DNA of 64,000 bases from Kineosporia mesophila (GTDB lineage: Bacteria > Actinomycetota > Actinomycetes > Actinomycetales > Kineosporiaceae), in assembly GCF_021129235.1 (NCBI RefSeq), contig NZ_JAJOMA010000017.1, forward strand, positions 62,001 through 126,000, in the 5' to 3' direction. The notes under the pieces were generated by a model. The model was not told the DNA's origin and made no database searches. It saw nothing but the letters and a program-made list of their open reading frames with translations. Positions 35,109 to 43,927 of the stretch are shown here, one piece after another; the first letter of the stretch is position 1; each line of letters begins with the position of its first letter. Position numbers and translations under genes: made by a program.

Positions 35109-36212
35109 ATGAGACGCGTGCATCCGGTCACCGCCGTAGTAGCAGGCCTGTCCGTCGCAGCAGCACTGCTGGCCGGGAACGCCTTCGCCGACACGATCGA
35201 GGCCAGGGCCGGCGGCATCGCCCGTCCCAGCCAGCGGCAGGCCCTGGACGCCAACGAGACGGTGCGCAACTACATCCTGGCGCACCCGGACCACCCGCTG
35301 CCCACCGTGCAACCCACGGCAACGACCACGCCACCCCGCCGGTACGCCTCCGGAATGCCCTGGAGCGACGGCGGATTCTTCGAGCACTCCGCTTCCGGGG
35401 CAGCCACTTTCGCACAGTGGCGGGGCGCCCCGCTGGACAACGTCGAGGCCTACACCGACCGTTCCACCTGGACCGCGCAGCTCAACCCCTGGTGGGCCGG
35501 CTCCGTACCGGCCGGCTTCCAGGCCGGCCGCGACGACTTCGTCCTCTCGGTACCGCTGTGGACCGACGACGGTGATGCCGGCAGCGACGAGAACTGGAAG
35601 GACCTGGGCCAGAAGGTCGCGGCCGTCGACCCGGACGCCCTCGTGCGCCTGGGCTGGGAGATGAACTGCTGCTTCTCCCGGGCGAGTGACGCGCAGGCCT
35701 GGAAGAAGCAGTTCTCCCGCGCGGTCACCCTGCTGCGCACCGCCGCGCCGGGCCTGCAGATCGTGTTCAACCCGAACGAGGGCGCCGCCCAGGGCGGCAC
35801 CGTCAGCGCGATCGAGAACCTCTACGTGCCGGGCAAGGTCGACATCATCGCGATCGACGCGTACGACTGGTACGAGCCGTTCACCAGCGAGGCGAACATC
35901 AGCACCCACTTCACCAAGCCGTACGGGTGGGACTACTGGTACGAGTTCGCCCGGGAGCGCAACCTGCCCTTCGGCCTGGGTGAGTTCAGTGTCTACTCCG
36001 GGTCGGCGGCCTCCGGCGGCGACAACCCGATGTTCTTCGAGGCCGCCTACGGCTGGCTGGCCGAGCGCGAGAAGGCCGATCCCGGCTCGATCCGGTTCGT
36101 CGCCCTGTTCAACGACAGCGCGACCTACTGCGGCTGCGCCCTGTCCGACTCCAGGAACCCAAAAGCGGCTGCCGCGTACCGGAAAATGATCGACAAGCTC
36201 AGGACGAAGTGA
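35109..36212 (+). CDS. Secreted GH26-like glycoside hydrolase
   Basis: A 367-residue exported protein: a signal peptide (MRRVHPVTAVVAGLSVAAAL then LAGNAFA) with a likely cut after about residue 27, a Pro/Thr-rich linker, then a (beta/alpha)8 glycosidase resembling GH26 (mannanase/glucanase clan A). The acid/base Glu184 in RLGWEMNCC and the nucleophile Glu292 in GLGEFSVYS match the clan pattern. It may cut an extracellular polysaccharide; the adjacent c-di-GMP genes make a biofilm or matrix role attractive, though this is inference. The ATG at 35109 begins the signal peptide. Confidence 0.75.
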   Translation: MRRVHPVTAVVAGLSVAAALLAGNAFADTIEARAGGIARPSQRQALDANETVRNYILAHPDHPLPTVQPTATTTPPRRYASGMPWSDGGFFEHSASGAATFAQWRGAPLDNVEAYTDRSTWTAQLNPWWAGSVPAGFQAGRDDFVLSVPLWTDDGDAGSDENWKDLGQKVAAVDPDALVRLGWEMNCCFSRASDAQAWKKQFSRAVTLLRTAAPGLQIVFNPNEGAAQGGTVSAIENLYVPGKVDIIAIDAYDWYEPFTSEANISTHFTKPYGWDYWYEFARERNLPFGLGEFSVYSGSAASGGDNPMFFEAAYGWLAEREKADPGSIRFVALFNDSATYCGCALSDSRNPKAAAAYRKMIDKLRTK

Positions 36213-36218
36213 TCGGCC

Positions 36219-36244
36219 CGGCGGCCGGCCCGCGCCGGCCGCCG
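36219..36244. terminator. GC-rich hairpin after the GH26-like gene
   Basis: CGGCGGCCGG (36219-36228) pairs perfectly with CCGGCCGCCG (36235-36244) across a 6-base loop, beginning 7 bp after the stop codon. There is no U-tract. Confidence 0.6.
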
Positions 36245-36463
36245 CAAGAACCCTGACGGAGGGGTCCCCGACAAGGACCACAGCGCGCCTCCGTCGAAAG
36301 CCCGAGGCCCCCGGCACCCCGCGTGACATAGTCTCGCTGGCGGACAGTGCTCACGAAAGCATCAGCGATACAGAGGTTTTCTCCGGCCAGGCGTCCAGGC
36401 AAGCAGGCGCAGACCGGACTTTCCTCTCGATCCTGTCCATTCACCAGCCGATGGGGGCAGTAC

Positions 36464-37405
36464 ATGTTCGGTAAGAAACTGGTCGTCGACATGATCGACC
36501 GTAGCTCGCAGAACCAGACCGACCGGCGACGGTTCCTGCGGGCAGCCGGTGCGGCGGGCATGGGTGCCGTCGGCGCCGGGGTCGTGGGCACCAGCGTGAT
36601 GGGCGCCCTGTCAGCCAGCGCCGACAGCGTGGGCACGGCGGCCGCCCCCAGTGACGGCGCCGTGCTCAACTTCGCGCTCAACCTCGAGTACCTGGAGGCG
36701 GAGTTCTACTCCTACGCCGTGCACGGCCACGGCCTGGCCGACAAGCTGACGTCGGGCCTGCAGACCCGCGGCGGCGTGGTCGGTGGCAAGAAGGTCCCGT
36801 TCAAGACCAAGCGCATCGCGCAGTACGCCGCGGAGATCGCCGGTGACGAGCTGGCGCACGTGAAGTTCCTGCGCTCGGCCCTGGGCAAGTCCGCCGTGTC
36901 GCGGCCGAAGATCGACATCAAGAACAGCTTCACCGCCGCTGCCCGGGCCGCCGGCCTGATCAGCTCGTCGCAGACGTTCGACCCGTTCGCCAACGAGGAC
37001 AACTTCCTGCTGGGCGCCTTCCTGTTCGAGGACGTCGGCGTCACCGCCTACAAGGGCGCCGCGCCACTGATCGACAACAAGGCGTACCTGGAGGCCGCCG
37101 CCGGCATCCTGGCCGTGGAGGCTTACCACGCCGCGACGATCCGCACCTCGCTCTACGAGAAGGGTCTCTACCAGGCCGCGGGCAAGATCTCGATGGCCCG
37201 CGACGCCCTCGACGGCGGCAAGGACGGCGACCAGGGCATCCGCTGGAAGGGCATGGCGAACATCGTTCCCGCCGCCCCCTCGGGCATCGCCTACAGCCGT
37301 TCGCCCGGCAAGGTTCTCAACGTCGTCTACCTCAACACCAAGTCGGTGAAGAAGGGCGGCTTCTTCCCCAACGGCGTGCACGGAGCCGTGAACACCAGCG
37401 CCTGA
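36464..37405 (+). CDS. Tat-exported ferritin-like domain protein
   Basis: A 313-residue protein. The N-terminus carries a twin-arginine signal (TDRRRFLRAAGAAGMGAVGA) ending near ALSASA. The rest is a ferritin-like helical bundle (FALNLEYLEAEFYSYAVHGH, IAGDELAHVKFLRSALG, FEDVGVTAYKGAAPLI, ILAVEAYHAATIR) of the kind called desiccation-related or DUF4439-like. The E-x2-H motifs could hold metal. The start is ATG 36464 after GGGGGCAG. It is followed by a hairpin and the metal transporter. The function is unknown; stress protection is often suggested for the family. Confidence 0.82.
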   Translation: MFGKKLVVDMIDRSSQNQTDRRRFLRAAGAAGMGAVGAGVVGTSVMGALSASADSVGTAAAPSDGAVLNFALNLEYLEAEFYSYAVHGHGLADKLTSGLQTRGGVVGGKKVPFKTKRIAQYAAEIAGDELAHVKFLRSALGKSAVSRPKIDIKNSFTAAARAAGLISSSQTFDPFANEDNFLLGAFLFEDVGVTAYKGAAPLIDNKAYLEAAAGILAVEAYHAATIRTSLYEKGLYQAAGKISMARDALDGGKDGDQGIRWKGMANIVPAAPSGIAYSRSPGKVLNVVYLNTKSVKKGGFFPNGVHGAVNTSA

Positions 37406-37417
37406 CCGCGATCCATC

Positions 37418-37449
37418 GGGGTGCGTCCTGCTGGTGCGGGACGCACCCC
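37418..37449. terminator. Hairpin between the ferritin-like and NRAMP genes
   Basis: GGGGTGCGTCC (37418-37428) pairs perfectly with GGACGCACCCC (37439-37449), an 11-bp stem with a 10-base loop, 13 bp after the ferritin-like stop. Likely a terminator, and it argues that the NRAMP gene starts downstream of it at 37476. Confidence 0.7.
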
Positions 37450-37475
37450 GCCACGAACACAGGAGCTGCCCCGGC

Positions 37476-38741
37476 GTGCACGAACGTCAGATCACCACCG
37501 CTGTAACGGAATTGAGGACGAAGGACTCGCCCCCGCGGTCACGTCGCCCGATCCCGGTGGTCGCCGCGCTGGGCCCGGCCTTCGTGGCCGCGATCGCCTA
37601 CGTCGATCCCGGCAACTTCGCCACCAACTTCCAGGCCGGTGCCAGCACCGGGTACCAGCTGGTCTGGGTGCTCGTGCTGGCCAACCTCGTGGCCATGCCG
37701 ATCCAGTTCCTCTCGGCGAAACTCGGTGTGGTGACCGGCAAGAGCCTGCCGCACCTGTGCCGCGAGCGCCTGCCCCGCCCGGTCGCGTTCGCGATGTGGG
37801 CCCAGGCCGAGGTGGTGGCCATGGCCACCGACCTGGCCGAGTTCATCGGCGCCGCCGTCGGCCTGAAACTTCTCTTCCGCATGCCGTTCCCGGTGGCCGC
37901 CCTGGTGACCGCGATCGTCGCCCTGGCCGTGCTGTCGTTGCAGCGCCGCGGGCATCGTCCCTTCGAGATCGCGGTGACCGCCTCGATCCTGCTGATCGGC
38001 GCCGGGTTCGCCTACCTGACCTTCCGGGTGCCGCCCTCGGGCGCCGGTCTGGTGTCGGGGCTGCGGCCGAGCCTGCGCGGCGACGACACGCTGCTGCTGG
38101 CCGTCGGCATCATCGGCGCCACCGTCATGCCGCACGCGATCTACCTGCACTCGGGTCTGACCAGCGGCCGCATCGACGTGCGCAGCGTCGGTGAGCGGGT
38201 GCGGCTGCTGCGGGTGGGGCGGGCCGACATCGTCGTCGCCATGGGACTGGCCGGCCTGGTCAACCTCAGCATGCTGGCCGTCGCCGCGCAGATCTTCCGG
38301 CCCTCCTCCACCACCCTCACGCTCGAGAGCGTCCACTCCGGTCTGGCGCAGGCCGTCGGGGGCGGCGCCGCCCTGGCCTTCGCGGTGGCGCTGCTGGCCT
38401 CCGGCATCTCCTCCGCCAGTGTCGGCACGGCCGCCGGGCAGATCATCATGGACGGGTTCCTGGCCCGTACCTCCCGGCTGTGGCTGCGGCGCACGGTCAC
38501 GATGCTCCCGGCGATCGCAGTTCTGTGCTCGGGCACCGACCCGACCCAGGTGCTGATCCTCAGCCAGGTCGTCCTCAGTTTCGGCATCCCGCCCGCCCTC
38601 ATCGCCCTGACCGTGCTGACCGGACGCCGGTCGGTGATGGGCGAGCACGCGAACACACGCCGCACGACCGCCCTGATGATCGTGATCACCGGTGTCCTGA
38701 GCACGCTGAACGCCGTGGTCGTCATCCTGCAGTTCCTCTGA
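37476..38741 (+). CDS. NRAMP-family divalent metal transporter
   Basis: A 421-residue membrane protein with about 11 helices. The two NRAMP metal-site motifs are present: DPGN in AYVDPGNFATNFQAG (helix 1) and the MPH motif in GATVMPHAIYLHSG (helix 6). Proton-coupled uptake of Mn2+ or Fe2+ into the cell is expected. GTG 37476 is preferred because AGGAG lies about ten bases upstream and the earlier GTG at 37434 falls inside the terminator loop. No riboswitch or metal-box was recognised upstream. Confidence 0.9.
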   Translation: MHERQITTAVTELRTKDSPPRSRRPIPVVAALGPAFVAAIAYVDPGNFATNFQAGASTGYQLVWVLVLANLVAMPIQFLSAKLGVVTGKSLPHLCRERLPRPVAFAMWAQAEVVAMATDLAEFIGAAVGLKLLFRMPFPVAALVTAIVALAVLSLQRRGHRPFEIAVTASILLIGAGFAYLTFRVPPSGAGLVSGLRPSLRGDDTLLLAVGIIGATVMPHAIYLHSGLTSGRIDVRSVGERVRLLRVGRADIVVAMGLAGLVNLSMLAVAAQIFRPSSTTLTLESVHSGLAQAVGGGAALAFAVALLASGISSASVGTAAGQIIMDGFLARTSRLWLRRTVTMLPAIAVLCSGTDPTQVLILSQVVLSFGIPPALIALTVLTGRRSVMGEHANTRRTTALMIVITGVLSTLNAVVVILQFL

Positions 38742-38782
38742 GAACGGTTGCCCGCACGTACGGCCGGGGCGAGGATGGGTGG

Positions 38783-39598
38783 GTGCGAACCACCGTCGTG
38801 GCGGACGACGCCCACCGCATCGGCTGCGAGATCCACGGGTCCGGCGACGCGCCGGTGACCGTCGTCTTCCTGCCCGCCCTGGGCGTTCCGCTGGGGTACT
38901 ACGCGCCCCTGTTCGAGGCCTGGGTGCGCCGGGGCCGGCAGGTCGTCGGGGTGGAGAACCGGGGCCAGCCGCTGAGCCCCGCCACCGGCCGGTTCGGGTA
39001 CAGCGACATGATCCGCCGCGATCTGCCCGCGGTCTTCGGCCTGAGCCCGGTGCAGGAGGCGTCGCGGGTCGTGCTGGCCGGGCACAGCATGGGTGGGGCC
39101 CTGGCTCTCCTGGGCACCGCCGCCCAGGTCGTGGAGCCCCGCGCGGTGGTCACGATCGCGACCGGAACCAGCTGGTGCGCGGCCGAGTTCGGGCCCTGGC
39201 GAAGGGCGCGACGGCATGCCGGCACCAGCGTGGTGCGGGCCGTCACCCGCGGGCTCGGCTACTGGCCCGGGCACCGGCTGGGCTTCGCCGGGCGACAGCC
39301 GGCCACCGTCATGCGCGACTGGGCCCACGAGGCGCACCACGGCACGTTCCGCCTGCACGGCGACCGGTACGACTACGAGGCGGCGCTGGCCCGGATGAGC
39401 ACGCCCCGGCTGATGCTGGGCATCGACGGCGACCCGCTGATCAACCCGCGGGCGGTGGCGCTGCTGGCCCGGCGGGCCGGTGGCGCCGAGCGACGGCAGA
39501 TCCGGGTGGACCACCCGGGCGACGACCACTTCCGCTGGGTGCGGCACACCCCCGGCCCGGTGATCGCCGGCATCGACGCCTGGCTCGACCGGATGTGA
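38783..39598 (+). CDS. Alpha/beta hydrolase
   Basis: A 271-residue alpha/beta hydrolase from GTG 38783. The nucleophile elbow is VLAGHSMGGALALL; an acid residue is likely in MLGIDGDPLINP and the His in DHPGDDHFRW. It has no signal peptide. The substrate is unknown, and the lid region (PWRRARRHAGTSVVRAVTRG) resembles the uncharacterised actinobacterial serine-hydrolase group. Confidence 0.8.
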   Translation: MRTTVVADDAHRIGCEIHGSGDAPVTVVFLPALGVPLGYYAPLFEAWVRRGRQVVGVENRGQPLSPATGRFGYSDMIRRDLPAVFGLSPVQEASRVVLAGHSMGGALALLGTAAQVVEPRAVVTIATGTSWCAAEFGPWRRARRHAGTSVVRAVTRGLGYWPGHRLGFAGRQPATVMRDWAHEAHHGTFRLHGDRYDYEAALARMSTPRLMLGIDGDPLINPRAVALLARRAGGAERRQIRVDHPGDDHFRWVRHTPGPVIAGIDAWLDRM

Positions 39599-39673
39599 CG
39601 CCACCCGGCGCCCGATCGGGGTAAAGTTGCATTTCGGACATGCCCTGTCGCACCAGTGTCGGGAGCCGCCTCG

Positions 39674-40606
39674 GTGATCAAGCTCGGTGTCAGCCTTCCC
39701 CAGTTCGACCGGTACGACTTGACCACCGATATTGCCTCCGCAGCAAGAGGTTTCGAGGATATCGGGTACGACAGCGTCTGGGCCTTCGAGCGCCTGCTGG
39801 TGCCCGGCGACCAGAGCGGGCCGCACGGTCTGTACGGCGCCCCCGGCCTGCCCTGGCCGGCGGCGTACCGCAACATCCCCGAGGCCCTCACGGTGCTCAC
39901 CGTCGCCGGGGCGGTGACCAGCCGCGTCGAGCTGGGCACGAACGTGCTCATCGCGCCGCTGCACCTGCCCACCCGCCTGGCCAAGACCATCGCGAGCCTC
40001 GACCACATCAGTGGTGGCCGGGTGATCGCGGGCGTGGGCACCGGCTGGTCGATCGACGAGTACTCCGCCGCCGCGCCGCGGCCGATCGAGGAACGGGGTG
40101 ACGCGCTGGAGGAGTTCCTGGACGTCGCCCAGGCGATCTGGGGTCCCGATCCGGTCGAGTTCCACAACGAGCGTTACGACATCGCCCCGGCCAATCTCGG
40201 CCCCAAACCGGCCCGGAAGATCCCGGTGGTGCTGGCCGGCACCACCGGTAAGGCGCTGGACCGGATCTCCCGGCGCGGCGACGGCTGGATCCCGGTGGCC
40301 GGCCCGGCCGCCGAGACCGGCGCCGGCCTGGCCCGCATCCGCGAGAGGGCAGCCGAGTACGGGCGCGACCCGCAGTCGGTGGGCTGTGTCGCCCAGCTGA
40401 TCGTGAGCAGCTTCGAGCGGGTGACCACGGCGGAGCGGGCGCCCTACACCGGCGATTTCGAGCAGATCGCCGAAGACGTGGCGGCCCTGGCCGAGGTCGG
40501 CGTGGAGCACGTGTACGTCACCGCCCCGGGCGCCTCGCGCAACCTGGAGCACCTGCTGGAGAACGCGGCGGGCTTCCACGCGGCGGTACGGGCGGCGGGG
40601 GTGTAG
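39674..40606 (+). CDS. LLM-class flavin-dependent oxidoreductase
   Basis: A 310-residue luciferase-like monooxygenase fold protein, probably F420-dependent as are most actinomycete members. Motifs: KLGVSLPQFDRYDLTTDI, GFEDIGYDSVWAFERLLVPG, VELGTNVLIAPLHLPTRLAK, DHISGGRVIAGVGTGWSIDE. GTG 39674 is preferred over the in-frame GTG 39656 because GGGAG lies nine bases before it. The substrate is unknown. Confidence 0.87.
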   Translation: MIKLGVSLPQFDRYDLTTDIASAARGFEDIGYDSVWAFERLLVPGDQSGPHGLYGAPGLPWPAAYRNIPEALTVLTVAGAVTSRVELGTNVLIAPLHLPTRLAKTIASLDHISGGRVIAGVGTGWSIDEYSAAAPRPIEERGDALEEFLDVAQAIWGPDPVEFHNERYDIAPANLGPKPARKIPVVLAGTTGKALDRISRRGDGWIPVAGPAAETGAGLARIRERAAEYGRDPQSVGCVAQLIVSSFERVTTAERAPYTGDFEQIAEDVAALAEVGVEHVYVTAPGASRNLEHLLENAAGFHAAVRAAGV

Positions 40607-40635
40607 ATCCCCGCCGGGGGCCGTAATCTCGGCGC

Positions 40636-41544
40636 ATGACCCCTGATGACGGGCCGGCCGGGCCCGGTGGCAGCGTGCTGCCGGGCCTGGTGGACATGCA
40701 TGTGCACCTCGGCCTGGTCGATCACACCGCCCTGGCCGGCTCGCCGGTGGTCGAGGTGCACGACCTGGGCTGGCGGCCCGGCGCGGCCCGGCAGTGGCGC
40801 GCCGATCTGTCCCCCTCGGTGCTGGTCGAGGCGGCCGGCCCGTTCCACACCGCACCGGGTGGGTACCCGAAGGGGCGGTCGTGGGCTCCCGAGGGTGCGG
40901 TGCGGGAAATTGAGGACGAGCCGGGCGCCCGCGCGGCGGCGCTCGCCCTGGTGGGTCAGGGGGCCCACACCCTCAAGGTCACCCTGCACACGGGCGCCCC
41001 GCGCCTGTCCGACGACCTGCTGCACACCCTGGTCCGGGCCGCGCACGCCGCCGGGCTCACCGTCAGTGCCCACGCCGAGGGCGCCGGTCAGGCCGCCCGG
41101 GCCGCGGCCGCCGGGGTGGACGTGCTGGTGCACGTGCCCTGGACCGAGCCCCTCGACGAGGACACGGTGCGGGCGATGGCCGGGAACACCACCTGGATCA
41201 GTACGTTCGCCATCCACGAGCCCCCGGTCCGGGCCGTCGCCCTCGACAACGCCCGGCGTTTCCTGGCTCTCGGCGGCCGGCTGCGGTACGGCACCGACAT
41301 GGGCAACGGCCCCACCCCGCTCGGGGTGAACGAGGCCGAGATCCTCGCTCTCGGTGAGGCGGGGCTGACCGGAGATGCGCTCCTGACCGCGCTCACCGGC
41401 GTCCTCCATCCAGCACCCGAACCGCCGGCCACCCGCCTGCTGTACAACGAGCGGCCCCGGCCGCGCACGGCGGCCGAATGTGCCGCCTGGTTCTCGACCG
41501 CGCAAAGACTCAGCGTTGCCCCCGTGGAGGTTTCCCCCCGATGA
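40636..41544 (+). CDS. Amidohydrolase-family protein
   Basis: A 302-residue metal-dependent hydrolase of the amidohydrolase superfamily, shorter than usual. The metal ligands are visible: HxH in GLVDMHVHLG, a Lys in HTLKVTLHTG, His in TVSAHAEG and VLVHVPW, and Asp in LRYGTDMGNG. Its stop overlaps the kynureninase ATG by 4 bp, so the two are co-translated. A role in tryptophan/kynurenine breakdown, for example on an N-formyl or related amide, is possible but unproven. Confidence 0.8.
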   Translation: MTPDDGPAGPGGSVLPGLVDMHVHLGLVDHTALAGSPVVEVHDLGWRPGAARQWRADLSPSVLVEAAGPFHTAPGGYPKGRSWAPEGAVREIEDEPGARAAALALVGQGAHTLKVTLHTGAPRLSDDLLHTLVRAAHAAGLTVSAHAEGAGQAARAAAAGVDVLVHVPWTEPLDEDTVRAMAGNTTWISTFAIHEPPVRAVALDNARRFLALGGRLRYGTDMGNGPTPLGVNEAEILALGEAGLTGDALLTALTGVLHPAPEPPATRLLYNERPRPRTAAECAAWFSTAQRLSVAPVEVSPR

Positions 41545-42806
41545 CCACGTCCACCACCGGATCCCAGCTGCTCGCCTCGGCCGCCGGGCTCGACGCCGCC
41601 GACCCGCTGGCCGTGCTGCGCGAGCGGTTCGTGCCCGGCGACGGCGAGCTGATCGCCTACCTGGACGGCAACTCACTGGGCCGGCCGCTGATCGCCACCC
41701 GCGAGCACCTGTTCCGCTTCGTCGACGACGTCTGGGCACCCCGCCTGATCCGCGGCTGGGACGAGGGCTGGATGGACTCACCCCTCACCCTCGGCGACGC
41801 CCTGGGCGCCCTGACCCTGGGCGCGGCGGCCGGGCAGACCGTGGTCGCCGACTCCACCACGGTGATGCTCTACAAGCTGTGCCGGGCCGCGGTCTGCGCC
41901 CGTCCCGGCCGCCGGCAGATCGTGCTGGACACCGAGAACTTCCCCACCGACCGCTATGTGCTCGAGGGCATCGCGGCCGAGACCGGCACCCAGCTGGTGT
42001 GGATCGAGCCCGATCCACTGGAAGGGGTCACGGCGGACGAGGTGGCCGCGGTGGTCGGGCCCGACACCGCGCTGGTGGTGCTCAGTCACGTGGCCTTCAA
42101 GTCCGGGTTCCTGGCCGACACCCCCGCCATCACCCGCATCGCCCACGCGGCCGGCGCCCTGGTGCTGTGGGACCTGTGCCACTCGGCCGGGGTGGTGCCC
42201 GTCGAGCTGGACGCCTGGGACGTCGACCTGGCGGTCGGCTGCACCTACAAGTACCTCAACGGCGGCCCGGGTGCCCCCGCCTTCGGCTACGTCGCGAGCC
42301 GCCTGCAGGGTGAGCTGCGGCAGCCGGTGCAGGGCTGGATGGGGCACGCCGAGCCGTTCACCATGGGCCCGGGCTACGCGCCGGCGACGGGCATGCGCCG
42401 CTTCATCAGTGGAACCCCGCCGGTGGTGGGCATGCTCGCGATGCGCGACATGCTCGACCTGATCGGCGAGGCCGGGCTGGACGCGGTGCGGGCCAAGTCG
42501 AGCGCTCTGACGGCCTACGTGATCGACCTGGCCGACGAGCTGCTGACCCCCTTCGGCGTCGAGATCGCCACCCCGCGCGAGGCCGCCCGGCGCGGCGGGC
42601 ACGTGATGCTGACCCACCCGTCCTTCCGCGAGCTGATTCCCGCGCTGTGGGAACGCGGCGTGATCCCGGACTTCCGCCCGCCGCAGGGCATGCGGGTCGG
42701 GCTCTCCCCGCTGAGCACGAGTTTCGGTGAGGTGGCCGCCGGTCTGGCCCTGGTGGCCCGGCTTCTGGAGGAGCGGGGGCAGGGAAGGTTAATCTCGGTG
42801 CGGTGA
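41541..42806 (+). CDS. kynU: Kynureninase
   Basis: A 421-residue PLP enzyme that splits kynurenine to anthranilate and alanine (or 3-hydroxykynurenine to 3-hydroxyanthranilate). The family segments are clear: YLDGNSLGRPL near the N-terminus, LDTENFPTDRYVLEG, LVLWDLCHSAGVVPVELD with the PLP Asp, and Lys237 in CTYKYLNGGPGAPAFGY. The end has FRPPQGMRVGLSPLSTSFGE. The ATG at 41541 overlaps the preceding gene. No tryptophan dioxygenase lies in the window. Confidence 0.93.
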   Translation: MTTSTTGSQLLASAAGLDAADPLAVLRERFVPGDGELIAYLDGNSLGRPLIATREHLFRFVDDVWAPRLIRGWDEGWMDSPLTLGDALGALTLGAAAGQTVVADSTTVMLYKLCRAAVCARPGRRQIVLDTENFPTDRYVLEGIAAETGTQLVWIEPDPLEGVTADEVAAVVGPDTALVVLSHVAFKSGFLADTPAITRIAHAAGALVLWDLCHSAGVVPVELDAWDVDLAVGCTYKYLNGGPGAPAFGYVASRLQGELRQPVQGWMGHAEPFTMGPGYAPATGMRRFISGTPPVVGMLAMRDMLDLIGEAGLDAVRAKSSALTAYVIDLADELLTPFGVEIATPREAARRGGHVMLTHPSFRELIPALWERGVIPDFRPPQGMRVGLSPLSTSFGEVAAGLALVARLLEERGQGRLISVR

Positions 42807-43825
42807 TCCGCATCCACCTCGACGAGGTGACCCTCGCCCGCACCCGGATCGCGATCAGCCAGCTGCTCGAGATGATCCGGGGGCTGGAGATCCTGCACCG
42901 GCATCCGGTCGCGGTGCCGTGGCCCTACACCGACTGGGCCCGCACCGCCGCCGAGGTGCTGCGCACGGTGCCGGAGGCAGCCGAGCTGCGGTTGTACGGC
43001 GATCTCTACGGCACCGATCACGGTCGTCCGACACCGGACGTCTTCACGCCCGTGCCCGAAGAGGCGTTCCCCGACCTGGCGGCCGAGCTGGGCCGGCTGC
43101 GTCACACGCCGCCGGCCCGGGTGCGCGAGCAGGTGGCCAAGCACTACCCGGAGGGTGCACCCGGCTTCCTGCGGCCGTACGTCCAGGATCCGCAGGCCGC
43201 CTTCGACCGGCTGGCCGAAGCTTTCGCGGTGTTCTGGGACCGGACCATGGCCCCGTACTGGCCGGCGATGCGCACCGCCCTGGACGAGGAGGTCCTGCTG
43301 CGGGCCCGCCGGCTCGCGGCCGAGGGCGCCGACGCGCTGCTGCTGGACCTGCACGGACCGCAGATCTGGCAGGCCCCGGTGCTGAACTTCCCCAAGCACA
43401 ACAAGGAATCGTCCCTGATCGCGGTCGACCAGCGGCTGCTGCTGGTCCCGCTGATGTTCGCCGAGAACACCACGATGGTCTCGACCGACCATCCGCGGAT
43501 CCAGTCGATCTCCTACCAGGCCCGCGGGGCCGCGCGGCTGGCCGGGAGCGGCACGCCCCGGTCGCAGGAGGAGCCCGACCGGCTGGCCGTCCTGGTCGGC
43601 CCGGCCCGCGCCACGCTGCTGCGGGCGCTGACCCGGCCCACCACCACGACCGGGCTGGCCGACGAGCTGGGCCTGGCCCCCAGCACGGTGTCCGAGCACC
43701 TGGCCGGGCTGCTGACGGCGGGGGTCGTTCACCGGCGGCGCTCGGGCCGCAGCGTGCTGTACGAGCTGGAACCCTCTGGCGTGGCCCTGCTCTCCCTGCT
43801 GACGGCGCCCGGCGAAGCCAGGTAG
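42803..43825 (+). CDS. ArsR/DUF5937-like winged-helix regulator
   Basis: A 340-residue regulator: a long N-terminal effector region (about 1-250) and a C-terminal ArsR-type winged helix (LLRALTRPTTTTGLADELGL, then APSTVSEHLAGLLTAGVVHR, RRSGRSVLYEL). This layout is the DUF5937 group. GTG 42803 overlaps the kynureninase stop by 4 bp. Being the last gene of the amidohydrolase-kynU operon, it probably regulates that operon or the exporter that follows. Confidence 0.82.
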   Translation: MIRIHLDEVTLARTRIAISQLLEMIRGLEILHRHPVAVPWPYTDWARTAAEVLRTVPEAAELRLYGDLYGTDHGRPTPDVFTPVPEEAFPDLAAELGRLRHTPPARVREQVAKHYPEGAPGFLRPYVQDPQAAFDRLAEAFAVFWDRTMAPYWPAMRTALDEEVLLRARRLAAEGADALLLDLHGPQIWQAPVLNFPKHNKESSLIAVDQRLLLVPLMFAENTTMVSTDHPRIQSISYQARGAARLAGSGTPRSQEEPDRLAVLVGPARATLLRALTRPTTTTGLADELGLAPSTVSEHLAGLLTAGVVHRRRSGRSVLYELEPSGVALLSLLTAPGEAR

Positions 43826-43927
43826 GCGGCGAGGATTCGGTTGCGCCCGAATCCATACCGACCCGGGTCCGGGCTACCTACCGTGTCGATCACCACCGCC
43901 CGTGATCGATACGAGGTTTGTGTTTTG

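Noticed and set aside
37406-37475. Manganese riboswitch before the NRAMP gene
   Set aside because: The region is only a simple 11-bp hairpin directly after the preceding gene, which reads as a terminator.
38141-40855. 904-codon minus-strand open frame
   Set aside because: It spans the NRAMP, hydrolase and LLM genes in antisense and has no recognisable domain.
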